A stretch of 64,000 nt of DNA from Telluria beijingensis (GTDB lineage: Bacteria; Pseudomonadota; Gammaproteobacteria; Burkholderiales; Burkholderiaceae_D): positions 3,979,760-4,043,759 of the forward strand of contig NZ_CP132480.1 in the NCBI RefSeq assembly GCF_030770395.1. Direction: 5' to 3'. The translations under genes and the position numbers were made by a program. Positions 1 through 8,265 of this stretch are shown here, piece after piece. How positions within the stretch are numbered: position 1 is the stretch's first letter; each line of letters begins with the position of its first letter. Below the pieces are notes generated by a model that saw only the letters and a program-made list of their open reading frames with translations, ran no database searches and was not told where the DNA came from.

Positions 1-1665
1 TCGACCGCGGCGCTGCTCAACGCGCTGAAGGTGGTGGGCAAGGACATCGGCCAGATCAAGCTGGTCGCCTCGGGCGCCGGCGCGGCCGCCATCGCCTGCC
101 TGGACATGATGGTGCTGCTGGGCGTGAAGCAGTCGAACATCTACGTGACCGATTCGCGCGGCGTGATCTGGCAGGGCCGCGAAGCGAATATGGAAGCCAA
201 CAAGGCGCGCTATGCGCAGGACACGAGCGCGCGCAGCCTGGCCGACATCGTTGACGGCGCCGACGTGTTCCTGGGCTGCTCGACCGCGGGCGTCCTGACC
301 GCCGAGATGGTCAAGACCATGGCCGACAAGCCGGTGATCCTGGCGCTGGCCAATCCGGAGCCCGAGATCCGTCCAGAAGTCGCGAAGGCCGCGCGTCCGG
401 ACGTCATCATCGCCACCGGCCGTTCGGACTACCCGAACCAGGTCAACAACGTGCTGTGCTTCCCCTACATCTTCCGCGGCGCGCTCGATTGCGGCGCGAC
501 CCGCATCACCGACGAGATGAAGCTGGCCTGCGTGACCGCGATCGCCGAACTGGCCGAGGCCGAGGCGAGCGACGTGGTGGCGCTGGCCTATGAAGGCGCC
601 GACCTGACCTTCGGCCCGGAATACATCATCCCGAAACCGTTCGATCCGCGCCTGCTGGCGGCGATCGCGCCGCGCGTGGCGCAGGCCGCATTCGAGTCGG
701 GCGTGGCGGCGCGTCCGATCGAGGACATGGACGCCTACCGCGACAAGCTGGGCCAGATGATCTACCACACCGGATTCTTCATGAAGCCGGTGTTCAACAA
801 GGCGCGCGCCGAAGTGCGCAAGGTGGCGTATGCCGAAGCGGGCGAGCCGCGCGTACTGCGCGCGGTGCAGGCGGTGGTCGACGAAGGCCTGGCGCATCCG
901 GTCCTGATCGGCGAGCCGGGCGCGATCGCCGCCGGCATCAAGGCCGCCGGCCTGCGCCTGCAGGATGGCGTCGACTACACGGTGGTCGCGGCCGAATCCG
1001 ACACCACGCTGCAGGGCACGCGCCTGCTCAAATCGGGCCAGGTCGACGCCCTGATCTGCGGCATGACGGGCAGCTACGATAGCCACCTGGAACACGTCAG
1101 GAACGAGATCGGCGTGGCGCCGGGCGCCGAGGTGCTGGCCGCGATGAACGCGCTGGTGCTCGACAAGCTGACCCTGTTCATCACCGACACCTACGTCAAC
1201 GAGACCCCGAGCGCCCAGGAACTGGCGGCGATCACCCGCCTGGCGGCCGACGCGCTGCAGCACTTCGGCCTGGAGCCGAAGGTGGCGCTGGTGTCGCATT
1301 CCTCGCAGGGTTCGTCCGAGCGCCCGTCGGCGCGCCGCATGCGCGAAGCACGCGCGCTGCTGGCGCAGCAGGCGCCCGAGCTCGCAGTGATCGGCGAAGT
1401 GCATGGCGACGCCGCGCTGTCGCAGGAGATCCGCGACATCTACGGCATCGACGCCGCTTACTCGGGCAGCGCCAACCTGCTGGTGATGCCGTCGCTGGAC
1501 GCGGCCAACATCCTGTTCAATGTGCTCAAGGTCGCCAGCGGCAAGGGCGTGACGGTCGGCCCGATCCTGCTGGGCGCGGCGAAGTCGGTGCACATCCTGA
1601 GCCCGAGCGCCACCGTGCGCCGCATCGTCAACATGACGGCGCTGGCGGCGGCTCAGGTGGTCTGA
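1..1665 (+). CDS. maeB: NADP-dependent malic enzyme, MaeB type with C-terminal phosphotransacetylase-like domain (5' end outside window)
   Basis: Decarboxylates malate to pyruvate with NADP+ in the cytoplasm. The reading frame is open from base 1, so the N-terminal catalytic part lies upstream of the window and 554 codons are seen. The first visible section is the NAD(P)-binding domain of malic enzyme, with the glycine motif SGAGAAAIACLDMM. From about visible residue 240 to the end runs a phosphate acetyl/butyryltransferase-like domain (from HTGFFMKPVF onward), the mark of the long MaeB class rather than the short MaeA class. In known MaeB proteins this domain has lost transferase activity and acts in allosteric control. 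A strong terminator follows the stop. Confidence 0.93.
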   Translation, partial: STAALLNALKVVGKDIGQIKLVASGAGAAAIACLDMMVLLGVKQSNIYVTDSRGVIWQGREANMEANKARYAQDTSARSLADIVDGADVFLGCSTAGVLTAEMVKTMADKPVILALANPEPEIRPEVAKAARPDVIIATGRSDYPNQVNNVLCFPYIFRGALDCGATRITDEMKLACVTAIAELAEAEASDVVALAYEGADLTFGPEYIIPKPFDPRLLAAIAPRVAQAAFESGVAARPIEDMDAYRDKLGQMIYHTGFFMKPVFNKARAEVRKVAYAEAGEPRVLRAVQAVVDEGLAHPVLIGEPGAIAAGIKAAGLRLQDGVDYTVVAAESDTTLQGTRLLKSGQVDALICGMTGSYDSHLEHVRNEIGVAPGAEVLAAMNALVLDKLTLFITDTYVNETPSAQELAAITRLAADALQHFGLEPKVALVSHSSQGSSERPSARRMREARALLAQQAPELAVIGEVHGDAALSQEIRDIYGIDAAYSGSANLLVMPSLDAANILFNVLKVASGKGVTVGPILLGAAKSVHILSPSATVRRIVNMTALAAAQVV

Positions 1666-1685
1666 TACGGACATCTCCTAATATT

Positions 1686-1719
1686 CGGCGGCCCCTCGTG
1701 AAGGGGCCGCCGTGTTTTT
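1686..1719 (+). terminator. Rho-independent terminator after malic enzyme
   Basis: An 11-bp perfect stem (1686-1696 with 1702-1712) with a 5-nt loop is followed by TGTTTTT. It lies 20 nt after the malic enzyme stop and just before the next start codon, so it separates the two transcripts. Confidence 0.88.
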
Positions 1720-1731
1720 GGCCACATTCCC

Positions 1732-2496
1732 ATGATTTCCTTGATCGACCTGGCACTCAATTTCGGCCTGGGCGCCTCGCTCGGCCTGGCCGGCGGCATG
1801 CTGGGCATCGGCGGCGGTTTGATCGCCATCCCGGTGCTGGGCCTGTTATATGGCATGAACCAGCACTTGGCCCAGGGCACGGCGCTGGTGATGATCGCGC
1901 CCAACGTGGCGATCGGTTTCTGGCGCTATCACCAGAAGCATCCGGTCGACCTGCGGCCGGTCGCGCTGGCGGGACTGTGCTCGATCGGGTCGGCCTGGCT
2001 GGCGGCGCGGCTCGCGGTCGGGATCGATGCGCAACTGCTGCACTATGCGTTCGCGCTGTTCCTGCTGGCGCTGGCCCTGTACTTCGGCTGGCCATCGCGC
2101 CGCAAGACGGGTGTGCCTCCGCCGCCCGAGAAGCCGGTGCCGCGCCGGCTGATGCCGGTGATCGGCGTCGCCAGCGGCGTGGTGTCGGGCTTCTTCACGA
2201 TCGGCGGCGGCATGGTGGTGGTGCCGGCCCTGGTGAGCCTGTTCAAGATGTCGCAGACGCGCGCCCAGGGCATGGCGCTGGCGCTGGTGGTGCCGGGCGC
2301 CTTCGTGGCGCTGGCGACCTACGGCCATAGCGGGGCGGTCGACTGGCAGGTCGGCCTGCCGCTGGCGCTGGGCGGCGTGCTCACCGTGTCGTGGGGCGTG
2401 CACCTGGCGCACACCTTGCCGCAGCGTTTGCTGCGCATGGCGTTCTGCACGGTGCTGGTGGGGGCGGCGGTCGCGATGCTGGCCACAGGCGCCTGA
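1732..2496 (+). CDS. TSUP-family (TauE/SafE) membrane transporter
   Basis: 254-residue integral membrane protein of the sulfite exporter TauE/SafE (TSUP) family, thought to move sulfur oxyanions or organic acids across the inner membrane. It has the family's two-fold repeat: a glycine-rich motif LGIGGGLIAIPVL near residue 25 and its counterpart FTIGGGMVVVPALVS in the second half, each followed by hydrophobic segments (about eight in all). The start at 1732 sits 13 nt after the upstream terminator, so its promoter must lie within or upstream of that hairpin region or expression depends on read-through. The substrate cannot be read from the sequence. Confidence 0.82.
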   Translation: MISLIDLALNFGLGASLGLAGGMLGIGGGLIAIPVLGLLYGMNQHLAQGTALVMIAPNVAIGFWRYHQKHPVDLRPVALAGLCSIGSAWLAARLAVGIDAQLLHYAFALFLLALALYFGWPSRRKTGVPPPPEKPVPRRLMPVIGVASGVVSGFFTIGGGMVVVPALVSLFKMSQTRAQGMALALVVPGAFVALATYGHSGAVDWQVGLPLALGGVLTVSWGVHLAHTLPQRLLRMAFCTVLVGAAVAMLATGA

Positions 2497-2535
2497 CGCG
2501 CGGCGCCGCTCAGGCTTCCACCTCAGGGTTCCAGC

Positions 2536-3618
2536 TCACTGCTCCAGATAACGCGCCACGGCCTGGCCCACCTCGGTGGTATTGGCCGTGCCGCCCATGT
2601 CCGGCGTGCGCGGGCCCTCGAGCAGGCACTTCTCGATCGCCGCCAGCATGGCGTCGTGTGCGGCGGTGTAGCGGGCGTCGCCCTGGCCCAGGAACTCGAG
2701 CATCATCGCGCCCGACCAGATCATGGCGATCGGGTTGGCGATGTTGCGGCCGTAGATGTCAGGCGCCGAGCCGTGCACCGGCTCGAACAGCGACGGGAAG
2801 GTGCGTTCCGGATTCAGGTTGGCCGATGGTGCGATGCCGATGGTGCCGGTGCAGGCCGGGCCGAGGTCGGACAGGATGTCGCCGAACAGGTTCGAGGCAA
2901 CCACCACGTCGAAGCGCTCGGGCGAAATCACGAAGCGCGCGCACAGGATGTCGATGTGGTACTTGTCCCATTTGACGTCGCCGTATTCCTGGCCGATGGC
3001 GGCCACGCGCTCGTCCCAGTAGGGCATCGAGATCGAGATGCCGTTCGACTTGGTGGCGGCGGTCAGGTGCTTCTTCGGGCGGCGCTGGGCCAGGTCGAAG
3101 GCGTAGCGCAGGATGCGGTCGGTGCCATGGCGGGTGAAGATGGATTCCTGCAGCACGAATTCGCGCTCGGTCCCTTCGAACATTTTGCCGCCGACCGAGG
3201 AGTATTCGCCTTCGGTATTCTCGCGCACCACGTAGAAGTCGATGTCGCCCGGCTTCTTGCCGGCCAGCGGGCAGGGCACGCCGGGCATCAGGCGTACCGG
3301 GCGCAGGTTGACGTACTGGTCGAACTCGCGCCGGAACTTGAGCAGCGAGCCCCATAGCGAGATATGGTCGGGCACCGTGTCGGGCCAGCCGACGGCGCCG
3401 AAGTAGATGGCGTCGAAGCCGTCCAGCTGCCGGCGCCAGTCGTCCGGCATCATCTGGCCGTGGCGCGCGTAGTAGTCGCAGTCGGCCCATGCGAAGGTGG
3501 TGAATTCGAGGCCGATGCCGAAGCGGCGCGCCGCGACTTCCAGGGCGCGCAGGCCCTCGGGCATGACTTCCTTGCCGATGCCGTCGCCGGCGATGACTGC
3601 AATCTTGTGGGTCTTCAT
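2536..3618 (-). CDS. dmlA: Tartrate/D-malate dehydrogenase (decarboxylating), TtuC/DmlA type
   Basis: 360-residue NAD-dependent beta-decarboxylating dehydrogenase of the isocitrate/isopropylmalate family. It starts with the family motif VIAGDGIGKEV. It carries VVRENTEGEYSSVGG, the AATKSNGI segment with the catalytic lysine, and the metal/cofactor region FGDILSDLGP and EPVHGSAPDIYG. The residues around the substrate loop (WGSLLKFRREFDQYVNLRPV) resemble the DmlA/TtuC branch more than isopropylmalate dehydrogenase, and no leu genes are nearby. A LysR gene is transcribed divergently from a 90-bp gap, the arrangement seen for dmlA-dmlR in E. coli. D-malate, tartrate or both could be substrates. 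Confidence 0.85.
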   Translation of the reverse strand: MKTHKIAVIAGDGIGKEVMPEGLRALEVAARRFGIGLEFTTFAWADCDYYARHGQMMPDDWRRQLDGFDAIYFGAVGWPDTVPDHISLWGSLLKFRREFDQYVNLRPVRLMPGVPCPLAGKKPGDIDFYVVRENTEGEYSSVGGKMFEGTEREFVLQESIFTRHGTDRILRYAFDLAQRRPKKHLTAATKSNGISISMPYWDERVAAIGQEYGDVKWDKYHIDILCARFVISPERFDVVVASNLFGDILSDLGPACTGTIGIAPSANLNPERTFPSLFEPVHGSAPDIYGRNIANPIAMIWSGAMMLEFLGQGDARYTAAHDAMLAAIEKCLLEGPRTPDMGGTANTTEVGQAVARYLEQ

Positions 3619-3708
3619 GGTGCTTTCTCCTGTGGACTGGTGGGTCCAGCATAATCGGAAACGCCCTGTTTATAATGTGCCTTTTTGTGGCATCGAGGAA
3701 CACGAAGC

Positions 3709-4641
3709 GTGAACAATCTGCCGGGGAATGACGACTTGCGGGTGTTCGTGACCGTCGTGCGCAAGGGCTCGTTCGCGCAGGCGGCCGTGGAGCTGGGCAT
3801 GTCGGCCGCCTATGTCAGCAAGCGCATCGGGGTGCTGGAAGACGCGCTGGGCGTGCGGCTGTTTCAGCGCACCACGCGCCGCGTGGTCGTCACAGAGGAT
3901 GGCGAGCAGGCCTTCGGGCGCGCCCAGACGATCCTGGACAGCCTGGACGAGCTGGTCGACGAGGTGTCGGCGCGGCGCCGCGCGCCCAGCGGGCGGGTGC
4001 GCATCTGCAGCAGCTTCGGCTTCGGGCGCAACGTGGTGGCGCCGGCCATCGCCAAGCTGGCGCGCGCCTATCCGGCGCTGCAGATCCGCTTCGAGGTGTT
4101 CGACCGGCTGGTCGATCCGGTGGCCGAAGGCTTCGACCTGGACGTGCGCATCGGCGACGAGATCGCGCCGCAGCTGATCGCGCGGCGCCTGATGGCGAAC
4201 CACCGCATCCTGTGCGCGGCGCCGGGCTATGTGGCGCGGCATGGGGCGCCGCGCGCGCTGCAGGAACTATCGGGCCACCAGTGCCTGGTGATCAAGGAGC
4301 GCGACCATCCGTTCGGCGTGTGGCGGCTGCGCGCGCGCGGCGTCGACGAGACGGTGAAGGTGTCGGGCGCGCTGTCGACCAACCACGGCGAGATCGCGCT
4401 GCGCTGGGCGCTAGACGGCGCCGGCATCATCCTGCGCTCGCGCTGGCATGCGCAGCGCCATCTCGACGCCGGGCGGCTGGTGCAGCTGCTGCCCGAGTAC
4501 ACGCAGGAAGCCAATGTGTGGGCGGTGTATCCGCAGCGGCTCGGTAATTCGGCCAAGGTGCGGGTGTGTGTCGAATTCCTGGAGCGGGAGCTGGCGGCGG
4601 GCAGGGACGGTGGCAGCGCCGAACCCGCACCCCAACAGTGA
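3709..4641 (+). CDS. LysR-family transcriptional regulator, likely regulator of the divergent dmlA-like gene
   Basis: 310-residue LysR-type regulator. The N-terminal helix-turn-helix (residues about 5-62) contains GSFAQAAVELGMSAAYVSKRIGVLE, shown here only as a description of the typical pattern, followed by a LysR substrate-binding domain. The GTG at 3709 is preferred because GAGGAA lies 8 nt upstream; a longer TTG start at 3685 has no ribosome site. A perfect TATAAT lies at 3671-3676, upstream of the start, in the shared divergent region. LysR genes usually control the adjacent divergent gene, so control of the D-malate/tartrate dehydrogenase is inferred, not shown. Confidence 0.86.
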   Translation: MNNLPGNDDLRVFVTVVRKGSFAQAAVELGMSAAYVSKRIGVLEDALGVRLFQRTTRRVVVTEDGEQAFGRAQTILDSLDELVDEVSARRRAPSGRVRICSSFGFGRNVVAPAIAKLARAYPALQIRFEVFDRLVDPVAEGFDLDVRIGDEIAPQLIARRLMANHRILCAAPGYVARHGAPRALQELSGHQCLVIKERDHPFGVWRLRARGVDETVKVSGALSTNHGEIALRWALDGAGIILRSRWHAQRHLDAGRLVQLLPEYTQEANVWAVYPQRLGNSAKVRVCVEFLERELAAGRDGGSAEPAPQQ

Positions 4642-4720
4642 ATGCGCGCACCGGAATAGTGCGCTGCACAAGGCTGTTTCGCGCCTGTTTCCATTCCTGC
4701 ACGCGTAGATGTCAAGCGTA

Positions 4721-4750
4721 TCGACATTGCGGCGCAACATGAGCGATAAT
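4721..4750 (+). promoter_or_regulatory. Sigma-70-like promoter before the YitT transcription unit
   Basis: TCGACA (4721-4726) and GATAAT (4745-4750), each 5 of 6 to consensus, are separated by 18 bp. Transcription would start near 4757, at the foot of the next hairpin. Confidence 0.5.
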
Positions 4751-4754
4751 AGCG

Positions 4755-4792
4755 GGCCGAAGCGCACCGTACCGCGTGGGTTTCGGCCTTTT
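4755..4792 (+). terminator. Hairpin with T-run: 5' leader attenuator or weak terminator
   Basis: GGCCGAA (4755-4761) pairs with TTCGGCC (4782-4788) and TTTT follows at once. Because a promoter lies just upstream, the hairpin would form at the very 5' end of the YitT transcript. It could equally end read-through from the LysR gene, whose stop is about 110 nt upstream. Confidence 0.4.
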
Positions 4793-4842
4793 GCGCTCAC
4801 GAGGCGCACCAGCATCCCGGTTACCAGACTATCGCAAGGAAC

Positions 4843-4953
4843 ATGAACTCCAGCTCGACGCTTGCCGCTTTCCCCTGCACGGCCTCCAGGCGGGAACTCC
4901 CCGTCCGCGTGGCGCACGCTTCCATCGATGCCGATGTGGCGGTACGCGGATGA
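4843..4953 (+). CDS. Small leader ORF (36 aa) translationally coupled to the YitT gene
   Basis: The ORF begins with ATG at 4843, has AGGA about 5 nt upstream (4837-4840), encodes 36 residues and ends in TGA at 4951-4953. That TGA overlaps the ATG of the next gene (ATGA at 4950-4953). The downstream YitT start itself has only a weak ribosome site, so coupling would explain how it is translated. The peptide (MNSSSTLAAFPCTASRR at its start) has no recognised domain and no membrane segment. The case for a real leader rests on the ribosome site and the exact overlap; conservation was not tested. Confidence 0.4.
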   Translation: MNSSSTLAAFPCTASRRELPVRVAHASIDADVAVRG

Positions 4954-5600
4954 GCCAGTCCGCCATGTTCCCGGGTCCGGCGACGCCGGGCCCGCGCGCC
5001 GTCGTGGTTAAGCCGCATTCGTTGCTGGACGACGTCTACGGGATCGTCGTGGGCGTGCTGTTCGTCGCGATCGGCATCGTGCTGCTGCAGGCGGCCCAGC
5101 TGATCACCGGAGGCGTGGCCGGCATCGCGCTACTCTCCTCCTATGTGAGCGGCATGTCGGTCGGCACGCTGTTCATGCTGATCAATGTCCCGTTCTTCCT
5201 GTTCGGCTACCTGTTCATGGGCCCGATCTTCACCTTGAAGTCGCTGGCCGGCAGCGCCATGATCATGGCCCTGCTCAAGATCATGCCGCACGTGCTGGTA
5301 ATCGGCCACATCCACCCCGCGGTGGCGGCCTTGGGCGGCGGCACCTTCTGCGGCATGGGCATCCTGGCCATGGCGCGCCACGGCGCCGGCGTCGGCGGCA
5401 CCGGCATCGTGACCCTGTGGCTGCAAAAAAAATACGGCATCAACGCCGGCCGCACCCAGGTGATGATCGACAGCGTGATCCTCCTTCTTGCCCTGGCCCT
5501 GGTCGCCCCGCAACTGGTCGGCTGGTCAGCAGTAAGCGCCATCGCCATGAGCAGCATGGTCATGGCCTGGCACCGCGCCGGCCGCTACTTCGGCAGCTAA
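4950..5600 (+). CDS. YitT-family multi-pass membrane protein
   Basis: 216-residue inner membrane protein with about five hydrophobic segments and the family pattern LQAAQLITGGVAGIALL in the first half and GVGGTGIVTLWLQKKYG in the second. YitT (DUF161) proteins are widespread; their transported substrate is not established. The start at 4950 is chosen because homologous hydrophobic sequence begins about 30 residues later, and because it overlaps the stop of the 36-aa leader. An in-frame extension upstream to 4776 would add an arginine/cysteine-rich tail that looks non-coding. Confidence 0.75.
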   Translation: MSQSAMFPGPATPGPRAVVVKPHSLLDDVYGIVVGVLFVAIGIVLLQAAQLITGGVAGIALLSSYVSGMSVGTLFMLINVPFFLFGYLFMGPIFTLKSLAGSAMIMALLKIMPHVLVIGHIHPAVAALGGGTFCGMGILAMARHGAGVGGTGIVTLWLQKKYGINAGRTQVMIDSVILLLALALVAPQLVGWSAVSAIAMSSMVMAWHRAGRYFGS

Positions 5601-5612
5601 CTTCTCCCAATT

Positions 5613-6090
5613 AGGGTCAGAGTAGATTTATTGGGCAATTGCCCGGCTTGATCCGCGGTTAATGCCTCCAGGCAGATGCCAAGAATCACGCAACAGAATA
5701 AGTAGGGTCAGAGTAAAATTATTCGTCAATTGATTCTGAAAAATTGGCAAACAATTTTACTCTGAGGTGGCCCGGGTTTGGTGGACATATTATTCGTTAA
5801 ACGAGTTTATGATCAAACGGGACTCGACAATTAATCTTTTATGCTGCGATATTTTTCTATTTCTATCGCGAAGTTATTTAATAGAAGAGAATATCTTCAG
5901 AGGAAAACGGCGGCGTGATACGCGTTTGCGTGAGGTGCGGAAATAAATCGGTCTGCCAAGGCGAGAATTGCACAATAATTCTACTCTGACCCTAATTTAG
6001 CATTTAGGAAAGTCGGCCGCAGATAAATAGGGTCGGAGTCGAATTCTTTGACAACTTTGGGGAATTGCTCAATAAATCTACTCTGACCCT
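5613..6090. repeat. AT-rich intergenic island bounded by exact 20-bp inverted repeats, with nested REP-like copies
   Basis: The left end (5613-5632) begins AGGGTCAGAGTAGATTTATT and the right end (6071-6090) is its exact reverse complement. Related copies lie between them: 5704-5723 (+), a partial copy at 5753-5765 (-) that pairs for 13 bp with 5708-5720, 5974-5993 (-), and 6029-6049 (+, two changes in the core). The interior is clearly richer in A+T than its neighbours. One 45-codon ORF (5809-5946) fits inside but has no convincing ribosome site or recognisable domain. No transposase is present. It resembles REP/BIME clusters or a non-autonomous element; the 500-bp gap between YitT and the next gene holds nothing else. 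Confidence 0.78.
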
Positions 6091-6104
6091 CATTGTTGAG
6101 GGCG

Positions 6105-6506
6105 TTATTGTTGGGGGAGGCCGTGGCCGCCGACGGGCTCGGTTTCGAAGCGGTCGGTGAAGGCGGCGATCAGGGGGCGGCCTTTGGTGATGGCGGCTTG
6201 GACTGATGGGAGCGTTAGCGATGCCTTGTGGCTGGCGGCGCTGTCCCAGGTTTCGGTGATCCAGATGGCGTCGGCGTCGGCCTTGTCCTTCGCGATCACG
6301 TAGGACAGGCAGCCGGGCATGGCGGCGGTGCCTTCCAGCAGGATGGCGATGAGGGCGTCGCGCTGGCCCGGGTGGGCGCGCAGTTTTCCGATGAGTCCGT
6401 ACATGCGGGGGTTCTCCGTTGAGGTCGGTGTGGTCGTTGGCGCGGCCTGGGGGGCCAGCGGCAGCAGGGCGAGCGTGCTCATGGCGGTGCGGCGGGATAC
6501 GGGCAT
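6105..6506 (-). CDS. Antibiotic biosynthesis monooxygenase (ABM)-fold protein with Tat-like leader
   Basis: 133-residue protein. The C-terminal 100 residues match the YgiN/ABM small ferredoxin-like fold: YGLIGKLRAHPGQRDAL at the start, a central SYVIAKDKADADAIWITETW strand region and the closing AFTDRF helix. Members act as cofactor-free quinol monooxygenases or heme-degrading enzymes; which one applies here cannot be told. The start at 6506 is supported by GGAGG 8 nt upstream. It gives a leader with SRR and a short hydrophobic stretch ending in PQA, so export (possibly Tat) is likely. An internal methionine before YGLIGKL would give the cytosolic form. The gene is divergent from the peptidase gene. 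Confidence 0.72.
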   Translation of the reverse strand: MPVSRRTAMSTLALLPLAPQAAPTTTPTSTENPRMYGLIGKLRAHPGQRDALIAILLEGTAAMPGCLSYVIAKDKADADAIWITETWDSAASHKASLTLPSVQAAITKGRPLIAAFTDRFETEPVGGHGLPQQ

Positions 6507-6590
6507 GGCGGCGGCCTCCGTGACCAAAGGTGGGGTTGCCAACAGTATATTTCTTTACTGGGTTAAGATGGCTTTTTTCATCAGATTGTC

Positions 6591-8234
6591 ATGAACACGA
6601 TGCGACTTTCCCTTCTTGCCCTGGCGGCCGGCGCCGCCGTCCTTACCCTGTCATCGAATGCGCATGCGCAGCAGCCGTCCGCCGTTTCGGAGACCGCGCT
6701 GCGCGCGCACCTGTCGTTCCTGGCCGATGACCTGTTCGAGGGCCGCGGCACCGGGCAGCGCGGCGGTTTGCTGACGGTGCGCTATCTTGAGACCCAGGCC
6801 GCACTGGTCGGCCTGCAGCCGATTCCCGGCGGCGGCTATCGCCAGAAGGTCGAGATCGAGGGCAGCAAGCTGCTCGAAGGCAGCGCCACCTTCAGCGCCG
6901 GCGGCAAGACCTTCACGCCGGTACTCGGCAAGGACATCGTGATGGGCACCAGGAGCGGCAAGGACAACGTCGCCTTCGACGCTCCGCTGGTGTTCGTCGG
7001 CTACGGCGCCACGGCGCCGGAAGAAAACTGGGACGACTACAAGGGCCTGGACGCCAAGGGCAAGATCCTGGTCATGATGGTCGACGACCCGCAACCCACG
7101 GCCGAGGAGCCGAATCGCTTCGCCGGCAAGGCCTATACCTGGTATGGCCGCTGGGTCTACAAATATGAAGAAGCCGCGCGCCGCGGCGCCGCCGGCGTGC
7201 TGCTGATCCATACCACGCCCTCGGCCTCGTATCCGTGGAGCGTGCCGGCCAACGGCTTCGGCAACGAGCGCTTCGGCCTCAAGGGCCATGGCAACCAGAT
7301 GGAAGGCTGGCTGCACGAAGACACTGCGCGCGCGTTGTTCGCCGCCGGCGGCCACGACCTCGACAAGCTGCGCGCCCAGGCCGAGCGCCGCGATTTTCGC
7401 CCGGTCGACCTGAAGGTGGCGGCCAAGGTCGCGCTGCGCTCGGCCATCCGCCAGGTCGAGGAATACAATGTGGTCGGCATCGTGCCCGGCAGCGATCCCA
7501 AGCTCAAGGAGCAGGCGGTCGTCTATTCCTCGCACTGGGACCATATGGGCATGGCCGCCGCCAAACCGGGCGACGATCCCAAGGCGGACCGCATCTACAA
7601 CGGCGCGATCGACAATGCCTCGGGCACCGCGGCGCTGCTGGCGATGGCCGCCGAAGCCGTCAAGCAGCCGGCGAAGCGTACCCAGATCTTCCTGTGGCCG
7701 GCGGCCGAGGAGCAGGGCCTGCTGGGCGCCGCGGCCTACGTCGCCAAGCCGGTGTGGCCGCTGGCGCAGACCGCGGCCGACCTGAACCTGGACAGCCTCA
7801 ACTTCGTCGGCCGCACCAGGGACATCGGCGTGGCCGGCGCCGAGCGCAGCTCGCTGTACGAGACGTCGCAGCAGGTGGCGAAAGCGATGGGCCTGAAGAT
7901 CGCGCCGGCCGTGCCCGACCTGTCGGGCGCCTACTTCCGCGCCGACCACTTCGCCTTCGCCAAGGCCGGCGTGCCGGCCTTTAATGTCGGTTCGGCCGTG
8001 TTCTCGGGCGACGGCCACTTCGAGTTCGAGCACCACCAGCACGCGTCGAGCGCCAACATGAAAGGCTTCAAGGACCACTACCACCAGGTCAGCGACGAAT
8101 ACCGTCCCGAATGGGACCTGTCGGGCATGGTGCAGCAGGCCCAGTTCACGCTCAACCTCGGCTACGCGGTCGCCAATGCGCCGGCCATGCCGACCTGGAA
8201 GAAGGGCGAAGCCTTCGGCAGCGTGAAGCGCTGA
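6591..8234 (+). CDS. Secreted M28-family zinc aminopeptidase with PA domain
   Basis: 547-residue exported peptidase. Residues 1-26 form a signal peptide ending in NAHA. A protease-associated insert (about residues 110-240) precedes the M28 catalytic domain. Zinc ligands are visible in SSHWDHMG, IDNASGTAAL, the AAEEQGLLGA motif with the general base, and NLDSLNF, with a late His in the FEFEHHQH region. M28 enzymes of this type remove N-terminal residues from peptides in the periplasm or outside the cell. The gene stands alone; its stop is 31 nt from the convergent kinase stop. Confidence 0.9.
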   Translation: MNTMRLSLLALAAGAAVLTLSSNAHAQQPSAVSETALRAHLSFLADDLFEGRGTGQRGGLLTVRYLETQAALVGLQPIPGGGYRQKVEIEGSKLLEGSATFSAGGKTFTPVLGKDIVMGTRSGKDNVAFDAPLVFVGYGATAPEENWDDYKGLDAKGKILVMMVDDPQPTAEEPNRFAGKAYTWYGRWVYKYEEAARRGAAGVLLIHTTPSASYPWSVPANGFGNERFGLKGHGNQMEGWLHEDTARALFAAGGHDLDKLRAQAERRDFRPVDLKVAAKVALRSAIRQVEEYNVVGIVPGSDPKLKEQAVVYSSHWDHMGMAAAKPGDDPKADRIYNGAIDNASGTAALLAMAAEAVKQPAKRTQIFLWPAAEEQGLLGAAAYVAKPVWPLAQTAADLNLDSLNFVGRTRDIGVAGAERSSLYETSQQVAKAMGLKIAPAVPDLSGAYFRADHFAFAKAGVPAFNVGSAVFSGDGHFEFEHHQHASSANMKGFKDHYHQVSDEYRPEWDLSGMVQQAQFTLNLGYAVANAPAMPTWKKGEAFGSVKR

Positions 8235-8265
8235 GCGGAGACTGGGCGGACCCTGAGCAAACCGC

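Noticed and set aside
5809..5946. 45-codon ORF in the AT-rich island
   Set aside because: No convincing ribosome site and no recognisable feature; noted under the repeat but not called as a gene.
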